Below are positions 57,211 to 64,000 of a stretch of 64,000 nucleotides of DNA, in pieces. Position 1 is the first letter of the stretch, and every line of letters starts with the position of its first letter. Below the pieces are notes generated by a model. It ran no database searches. It was given only the letters and a program-made list of their open reading frames with translations, and was not told the DNA's origin. The stretch is from contig CANNZV010002594.1 of NCBI GenBank assembly GCA_947561585.1, forward strand, positions 1 through 64,000, written 5' to 3'. This DNA is from Caprella mutica. Its lineage: Eukaryota > Arthropoda > Malacostraca > Amphipoda > Caprellidae. A program made the position numbers and the translations under genes.

Positions 57211-57555
57211 TGTTATAATTAGGTTAAATTATAGTGGGTTAACAACGTTAAGACATAGAGTTTATTTAAAGAGTAATATATGTTTTACAGTTAGAAGTGT
57301 ATTAGAGAGATGAGTGAAGCACATCTCTCACTGAGTAATGTATGAGACAGACTAACAATAGAATTGACATACGTTGCTATTTAAGACGCACCGGAACTGT
57401 ATTCGGACTTTAACCCTTAAGTCAGTTTCTCATAAAAGTAATAGCTACATTGTTATTTAAACAATAGGTAATTAATATAGCTCAGCTAATCTAACAGGAA
57501 GTTAACATTAAACATATATAAGAGTGTGTAATACATTTAAACTAAAATTCCAACA
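57211..57555 (-). repeat. 5' LTR of the copia element
   Basis: 345 bp, intact, TGTTGGAATT to TTATAACA on the minus strand. It carries promoter and polyadenylation signals by analogy with copia. It contains TAGCTA at 57442-57447 where the 3' LTR has only TA. Confidence 0.95.
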
Positions 57556-57560
57556 AATTA

Positions 57561-58636
57561 TAGGTTCATAGCCATAAATTGAATTATGAGTGGATAAAAA
57601 ATCACTTATATTTCAAACAAATTAAACTGGCAAATATCTCAAATAGGTTCTAAAATTTGTATGTCATATTTCATAGAACAGATATTTACAATTTAGGATG
57701 AATTTTCTGCTCATCTAACAGAGTACTGACCATGTCTTGTAGCACATGAACAAAAGGTGGGCCAAATATTTACTTGCAGCAAGTTATGGAAACAGTCTCC
57801 ATTCACTATTTTGCATCTTCCATTTTCATCCATGAAGGCATGAACAATTGGCACTTAACCCTTTAGCGACCAGGTGGACACTCGTGTCTCCTTTCATTTA
57901 GTAGTCCCATGGGACAAACTGGCCATATTTGTCCTCTTCAATTTTTTTATAAATTGAAAAAAAAATTCTCATCAAATGATTTTTATACTTATCCTTACCG
58001 ATGTCTAAACTCAAAAAAAAGTTATCAAATATTCAATTCAAAGTCAGAAAAACATAAAAGTGGCTCGCTAAATTGTTAACTGTTGACAATAGCAACAAAA
58101 AGCATAATCTTCTCATCATTTCTATTGTTAGATTCAACAATCTCATGGGACTAGTAAGAGACCAAGTACCATCGATCTTCCTGTGGGGGCCTTGATTCAA
58201 GCAAAAAAAATCAAGATAGAACCACAGGTTTAGTTCTTTCTCAAGGATTCTCCAATAAGTAGTTGGAAGAAATGTCGAAAAGAGGCGCTGATTTCCTGAC
58301 TGAGCTTCTTGATTTTACATCCAAAAATGTTCTGACTTCAACTTTTTCTGGCATTCTCTTTGTGGGACCTCCTGATTTCTTTCGAAAAATTAATCCATTC
58401 ATGTCAAAATCCTAATTTATTCTTGTAAAATTAAATAATTTGAACTGTTCTCTTGCTCTTCCAGATATCTTGTACTCTTGTAGAACATCTGATCATTGCT
58501 GGCAAAATGTTGTCCTGAATGCTCTTATTGTAAACTTTTTCTGATTATCGGAGAATTTCACTATTTCTTTTAGCCTTCTGTTATCTTCCAAGTCAAGTTC
58601 TCACAATATTTTTGGTTCAACATTGAAAATCCAATC
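57561..58636. other. Intergenic DNA with a possible piggyBac-type end
   Basis: TTAACCCTTTAGCGACC at 57855 looks like a piggyBac-type terminus, but no partner end was found. The minus strand 57850-57720 is open and reads IVHAFMDENGRCKIVNGDCF; no family is recognised. Between 58140 and 58630 only short broken frames exist. Confidence 0.35.
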
Positions 58637-58640
58637 TTAA

Positions 58641-59729
58641 CACGTTGCGTGTGGGAGTCAAAACTAGGTTTCAACTACATTGCGGGAGTTTGAAAGTTCC
58701 ACCATATCTGTACTAGTAACGCAATAATTGAGCTGATTTTTTTTGTGGTTCATATTCACGGTTAGTACCATTACGCAATGTAAAGCTCCTGGCTCTACTG
58801 CACTGCGGAGTGCCCACCCGTGGTCACTGCTTGACATATAAAAGGCACGATTTAGACTCGTTTTTTTTTCAATTATTCAAGGTTGTAGATAAATATTTAT
58901 TGTTTCTCAGTGATAAGAATAAAAATATAATCATATAAGTATTAATATATGTCAGGTGTTAAATTTTATGATCTATTACTCATATTCTCAATTTCGTTTT
59001 TTTATGGTTTATAGAGAAATTTTGATAATCCTAATGAATTTTCATTTGATGTTCTGAATGATACTAGTTAAGAATAATGCATTTATTAATATGTTGTGAA
59101 ATATGTTATATGAATTCATAAAATGAGTGAGCCAAAAAGTTACAAACTCTGATCAGAAAGCTCTGACCTGCCTGGCATGGTCATTGGGCATCCATACAAT
59201 TATATGCCATATTTCAATTTGGAGCATAAATTATTAATCAATTAGCTAATTCAAAATTCTATCTAATAAACTAAAGTTATTTGTTGAAAGAATGCATATG
59301 ATTTATATTTGGTAGCTGCATATATAAATGAAAAGTTTTACAGACACGAAATTATATTTCTCATATTTTTCGCTTTATATGGTCTACTAAATGTTTAGAA
59401 AAGGATCAGTCGCTTAGAGAATTGATCTCTTATAATAAAGCAATTAGAAATATAGTTTTATTCCTAAAAACTATTTTAATTTTCTCAATTACCATGCAAA
59501 TTATTATAGGTAGTGCCATATTTAATGAGTGGCCAAATTTTCTGATTAATGATCTTGATTACTTGTAAACTCAATACATATTAAAAAATGAAAATAGAAA
59601 ATATAAAATTTTCCCATTTATATGATTTATTTTGAAGATGATCCATTTTTTAATGACCCACCGGTGGGCCACCCGCACTGTACTAGAAGCGGCAGTGACA
59701 CACAAGTGGGTCACCCCGCATGCAACGTG
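58641..59729. mobile_element. piggyBac-type non-autonomous element, 1089 bp
   Basis: TTAA at 58637-58640 and 59730-59733 flank inverted ends CACGTTGCGTGTGGG and CACGTTGCATGCGGG. Near each end are further GC-rich motifs (GTTAGTACCATTACGCAATG, GGTGGGCCACCCGCAC). The interior is AT-rich with no transposase. Its ends differ from those of the MITE at 50780, so at least two TTAA families are present. Confidence 0.85.
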
Positions 59730-59733
59730 TTAA

Positions 59734-61791
59734 GTAACAAATTGGTGTATCTTCTTGTATACCGAATTATGATATTTAATGGTTTATATATGACTAATAA
59801 TGTTGAAACACACTGTATAACTGTAGTAGCTACCCTTCATTTTGAAGAGTTAATTGAGGAATGGATTGGAGGACCAGACAAATTGATAGATTTTTGATAA
59901 CTTTCTATATTTCTGCAAAAATTTTGTAACTTTAGAACACCACATTCAGACTGAAAAGTCTGTTATTCCTATTACCAATTCATCACTATTAGAAAATAGC
60001 TATTTGAAATTAAAGACATGTCTAGAAATAGCTTATTAAGTTTTTTTCACAGAAAATTAATTCTATATGTTGTTGAAAATGGAAGACCAAATCTATCAAA
60101 TACGGTAACTGTTTTCAGTAGCTAGAGTTATGAAGCTATTATTATGACGTGTAATTTTCTTATGAAATGAAATTCCTCCCCCCCTTCATATTCTCTTTAT
60201 GTTTTTCATTCTTGCACAAAAAATTCACTTTAAATGGGCTTGAAACTTTTATATTTGTCTTCTTCTAGAATTAACATTTATGTTTAAATGTTAATTCAGA
60301 AACTTATAGCCTTGCGAAGAACAAATTGAAACTTTTGATATTTATTCAAGATTCGGCTCTGCCGCTCTGAGAACTGAGACTTGCAAAATTACCGTAGTCT
60401 GCAAAGTATGCACAATTAGTCTCCAGATATTTAGGTAATTTTTGGTACAATTTCTCCCCAAAGATTTTCAAATTCTTCAAAATGCCAAAAATCTTAAAAT
60501 ACTCTCCAATATAGCCAGTCTGCACAGACTGCACTCTGCAGAGCCAGAATGTGTCTCTTAAATATGGCCAATTTAAATATGATAATTATTATATAGTTTT
60601 TCATGTGCAATGAAAATAATTAGCCATGTCCAATAATTCAGAATATCCTAAATCTCATTAGTAGCTACTAACATTTTGAAGTGTTTTGTGTCCTCATATT
60701 TCTTCTGAAGTGACTTGTCCAGCTGCTCAGAAGCCAGTGATAGCCCAGTCAAACACGGCATCTTGGTGTGTTGGTGGGGGTTGCAGAAAACAAACTCTCA
60801 ATTTGTGATGTCAGGAAATCATTGTCAAAACTAAAAGCCTAAATTAAGTAAATAAATAAAATTCTGTGATGGGTACCTGATAATAAATAAGCACAATTAG
60901 TATATAAATAAATTAAATTTTAATTAATCATTTTCTATCAGTTAGCTGAAGGCTTCAGCTAGGTAGTACCGTAGGTATAGGTGAGGCACTTTCAATTATG
61001 TCAATTAATGTGGACTGAATTGCTCTCTGAAAATACCCAAGACTTAATTTCACTTAAGGCTTAAAAATACTGTCATTATCTCGCCATTAAAATGGAAAAG
61101 CTATGTCTTAATATCTGTAAATTCATTGTATTAAAAAATCTTTCATTCTTACCATGGATAAAGGATAAAGTTAAGGAATTAAACTTAGTAGTTAAAAATT
61201 AAATTATATTATTAAGAATTCATCAGTTAATGTGCATCAGGAGGAACTGGCATCAGTTAATGTGCATCTGGAGGAATAATCTCTAATAATTGATATGTAC
61301 ACATAGTGATTAATTATATAATGCTTGTCAACAGTCTTGTGGACATATCAACAGTTATAAACAGTTTTTTTATTGAAGTTAGTGACTATTGTAATCTCCT
61401 GACAGTCTGCAGAATATGGGAGATATTTTGGATATTCATTAATGCATTATAGTTGTAATTTTCATAAAAAAAACTTCTATATTTTAATCATTATCTCTGT
61501 TCTGTAATTTGAATTAATTTTCTGGAGAGCAAAATGCAATAACCCATTAGCAGTGCCTGCAAGTGAAAACTGTGCATTGCCTGTAATATGATAACTCTGT
61601 AGATACTAACATACAAAATAAATAAAGTTAAATTTCTACTAGCAGCTATATTCAATGAATAGCTATAGATAAATCTTTTAACAATAACATACACAATGAA
61701 ATTAAATGAATGAATATGTATATATATAAGCTTTACCATGAATATTTATATTCCAGATAGTTGAGTAGAGATTTTTTATTAGCTATTAGTA
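59734..61791. other. Non-coding DNA with MITE fragments and a hairpin
   Basis: 60268-60297 is a perfect 13-bp hairpin (GAATTAACATTTA, loop TGTT). 60393-60505 is a short copy of the CTGCAAAGCATG MITE lacking the insertions seen in the other copies. 61075-61100 and 61403-61440 are fragments of the AACTCGCCATT and CCAGTCTGCAG families. A 30-bp unit (CATCAGTTAATGTGCATC) is duplicated at 61221 and 61251. No gene is seen. Confidence 0.5.
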
Positions 61792-62614
61792 ATGCCAAGA
61801 ATATACAAACCAAAGGGAAACAAAGAAAAAGTAAGTGACACAGTCCTAAAGATTGCTTTGCTTAAAATAATAAGAGGAGAATCTTCAATTAGGAAAGCAG
61901 CTAAGGTTGCAGGAGTGAGTGACTCCTGCTTACGTCAGTACAGGAAAAAGTATGGGGATCAGATAGGAGAGCTTACACGTGGATCATCTGGGACACGTAC
62001 AAGCCTGCCAATGGAAAGTGAAAAACAGCTAGCTGACCTCTTAAATATAAAAGCCAATTGGGGGTTTGCTTCATCAAATGAAGAAATAAAGTCCATTGTA
62101 AAAGCATATGTTGAGATGAATAAGAATACAGATACAAAACTAGGGGAGTACTTACGAAAACACTGTAGGTTCAAGGTAAAGTTTTTAATGTATTGTATTG
62201 TTATTAGTACTTTAGTTTTTCGTTTACTGAATTAGATTAAATTGACCATTCTTAAATTTGATTGCTAAATAATCAAAGTATTTTATTCTATACAGAACAA
62301 CGTTCCTGGGAGTGACTGGCTAATGTCTTTTAAGAAACGCTGGCACCTGTCGGTAAAGTTGCCATCAGCAATGGAGAAGGCCCAAAAGATGAATGAAAGT
62401 AGCCCAGACATCCTCTTTGGATTCTATAAAATAATCCAAGAACAATTTCTAAAGCTCAACATTGCAGACAGGCCAGAGTGTATTGGGAATGCAGATGAAA
62501 CGAAATTGTTCATAGATGCCACACCAACGGAGGCAGCTACTTCAAAGGGACGAAAAGCCAACAGAATCAAAAGATCTGGTGAAATAGCAGTAATATCTGC
62601 ACGGGCAATATTAG
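61792..62614 (+). pseudogene. Pogo-like transposase, N-terminal exons
   Basis: Exon 1 (61792-62175, donor GTAAAG) encodes a psq/CENP-B type helix-turn-helix (SSIRKAAKVAGVSDSCLRQY) and WGFASSNEEIKSIVKAYVEM. Exon 2 (62296-62614) follows acceptor CTATACAG and reads VPGSDWLMSFKKRWHLSVKL then NADETKLF with the first catalytic Asp. Both exons and the intron position match the transposase at 39171-41514, so the families are related. After 62614 the LPPxxIxKG end of exon 2 is missing, and the exons with the other two Asp residues are not found before 63570. It is a truncated copy in the intron of the downstream gene or beside it. Confidence 0.8.
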
Positions 62615-63569
62615 GTAATTTGGCTGTCAAAATTCAGCTACTTTTTCTCTGCTCATGGGGAGCGTTTAGCGAATAAATAGAAAAATTCACAATCATATTT
62701 CTTCTACTTTTACAATTTTGAATTTTAATGAATTTTGCGGCATGTTATTTCTAAAGGACTGTTTCTTCATTTTCATCTAAATAAAATTTAAAATGAAATC
62801 TCTTGACAAATTCTTTCACACTAAAGCTATCTGCATTTTGAAACCAATAACAATGAAATAAAACTAAAAATAGAGTAGTAGTGAACTTTAAAATTTCTTT
62901 TTAAATTCAATAAAATGACAATATTCATTTTATCAAAAAATTATAAACAAAACTTACAGCAGTTTTTTATAATTCAATTTTACGTAACATATAAAAATTT
63001 TAGTTACACTAGACTGTAGCTTCATAAGAAAGACAGTTCAGAAAATAAAAGCTCCCCTTAATTTATCTTATATAAATGATATTTTTTTTAAACTTAAAAT
63101 GACAATCATTGAACTCTCTAAATGTTGCATCAGATTATTAATGGGTTTAATTAATGATGGAGCCAAATATTTATTGGAAAAACTGAAGCCAACTCCCATT
63201 ATTCTATAGGATTTAGCTATGCATTCAAAAATTATAAAGTTCATGAACATAGCCTTCCTATTCCTAAGATATATCTTTGGTGATTCACAAATTATTCATT
63301 TTTACCTACCTATGGTATTCTTTCATATATATCAATGATTTTCCAATATGGTGTTTTCATGTTGAATACAAAATTGTAGTAGCCACTACTTAAAAGAATA
63401 GACAATCTCTCGTGCTTTCACTTCATGAACTTTCCATGAACCCAAATGTCAGGGCATGATTATTGAACTTAGTTAAGCCTCATGTATGAAAGATCTACAA
63501 TAATAAATTAAATAAGCAGGCTGTCAAAATAGTACTTTGATGATGTTTCTTTCCACTTGTTTTTTGTAG
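62615..63569. other. AT-rich intron-like sequence
   Basis: No exon or repeat structure is recognised. It ends in a T-rich acceptor (TTTTTTGTAG) for the exon at 63570. Confidence 0.5.
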
Positions 63570-64000
63570 AAGTTTCTGAACGGAGGAAAACTCGCCAACG
63601 ACGTTTGAATAAAGATGCTAAGCCTACTCTCTTTCAAACTTCTCAACTATCTGGATCTAAGGTTAGTTTAATGGTTTTCTCTGTAAATCAGTCATACAAC
63701 TGTATCAATCATTGTGAAGAGAATTTAGTTCAAGTTGGGGCTACTAAATCAATCTTTATTGATAATGTTGTCATTTCTCAGGCAGGTCTTCCTACTGGAC
63801 CGACTGATCAGTTTACAACTGGTACATTTCCTGGTCCAGCTGATCAGTTCCTGACAGATCCATCTCCTGTTCACACTGAAATGGTGAGTATCAATTATTT
63901 TTATATAGAATCGTATGTCAATTATAAATATGTAAATTGTATATTATTAACTGTTGTTGAATATGCAGATGGATATTGATGATGAATTGCTCCTACATGC
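63570..64000 (+). CDS. Exons of a THAP-domain gene, running off the window
   Basis: Three exons with consistent phases: 63570-63661 (donor GTTAGT), 63782-63883 (acceptor TTTCTCAG, donor GTGAGT) and 63969 onward (acceptor ATATGCAG). The first reads VSERRKTRQRRLNKDAKPTL then FQTSQLSGSK. Basic residues then RLxxDAxPTLF form the end of a THAP zinc-dependent DNA-binding domain. The C2CH part must lie in an upstream exon, not found in this window, or upstream of the pogo-like copy. The second exon is a Pro/Gly/Thr-rich linker (LPTGPTDQF, FPGPADQF) and the third opens MDIDDELLLH. This is the best candidate for an intact host gene here, though THAP domains also occur in P-element transposases. Confidence 0.5.

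Larger units (their letters stand above)
50737..57555 (-). mobile_element. Complete copia-type LTR retrotransposon with two nested insertions
   Basis: LTRs at 50737-51928 and 57211-57555 begin TGTTGGAATT and end TTATAACA in coding orientation. The 5-bp target duplication AATTA is exact (50732-50736 and 57556-57560). The coding strand is minus, so the right LTR is the 5' one. A primer-binding site and polypurine tract are present. Gag is split by a solo LTR and the 3' LTR is split by a MITE. Pol is open over its full length. LTR similarity suggests modest age. Removing the insertions leaves an element of about 5.1 kb, the normal copia size. Confidence 0.97.

Noticed and set aside
61792..62235. 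Host psq/CENP-B-like regulatory gene
   Set aside because: Its exon and intron layout matches the transposase at 39171-41514 and it lacks an intact downstream part, so a transposon fragment is the simpler reading.
1..64000. tRNA, rRNA and snRNA genes
   Set aside because: No cloverleaf with A and B boxes, no rRNA core motif and no U1-U6 signature was recognised by eye; the iMet-like CTGGGCCCATAACC at 57197 is the copia primer site, not a tRNA.

Overview
The window is AT-rich eukaryotic DNA with split genes (GT-AG introns), no operons and almost no ordinary host coding sequence. It is a graveyard of transposable elements nested in one another. The mix points to an arthropod, most likely a hemipteran-like insect: piggyBac, mariner-type, pogo-like, PIF/Harbinger and hAT elements, a non-LTR retrotransposon with endonuclease, RT and RNase H, and a copia element whose primer-binding site matches the Drosophila copia half-tRNA-iMet type. 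The species cannot be fixed from this sequence and no database search was possible. Layout: 1-5.4 kb is gene-free and rich in MITEs and repeats. 5.6-8.1 kb holds broken mariner-type transposase pieces, one split by a long foldback element. 9.4-12.0 kb (-) holds a nearly intact piggyBac transposase that splices in frame to an upstream exon resembling the N-terminus of a C2H2 zinc-finger protein. 13.4-17 kb (-) is a decayed non-LTR retrotransposon. 17.7-19.5 kb is a PIF/Harbinger locus: an intact MADF-BESS gene (-) with a decayed nuclease (+) inside its intron. 20-25.5 kb holds tandem duplications, a minisatellite and CCAGTCTG-ended MITEs, one with an empty-site paralogue. 25.6-33.2 kb (+) is a full-length but inactivated non-LTR element carrying a MITE and a mariner; its 3' UTR has four repeats that each fold into a hairpin of different sequence. 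34-36.5 kb holds nested MITEs, including a 1.3 kb element filled with a 22-bp minisatellite. 36.9-44.3 kb (-) is a broken BED/hAT-like gene with a 3.5 kb pogo-like transposon inside it. 44.4-49.4 kb holds three more elements. 50.7-57.6 kb (-) is a complete copia element (5-bp target duplication AATTA) with a piggyBac-type MITE in one LTR and a solo LTR in gag. 58.6-59.7 kb is a TTAA-flanked MITE. 61.8-62.6 kb is another pogo-like transposase fragment, and the window ends in exons of a THAP-domain gene. Two observations stand out. First, at least four unrelated sequences have gained exactly 4 bp at a TA, turning TA into TAGCTA. This is what excision of the resident pogo-like elements, whose ends read TA-GC...GC-TA, would leave behind. 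Second, the non-LTR 3' UTR hairpins change sequence but keep pairing, which suggests a selected RNA structure.
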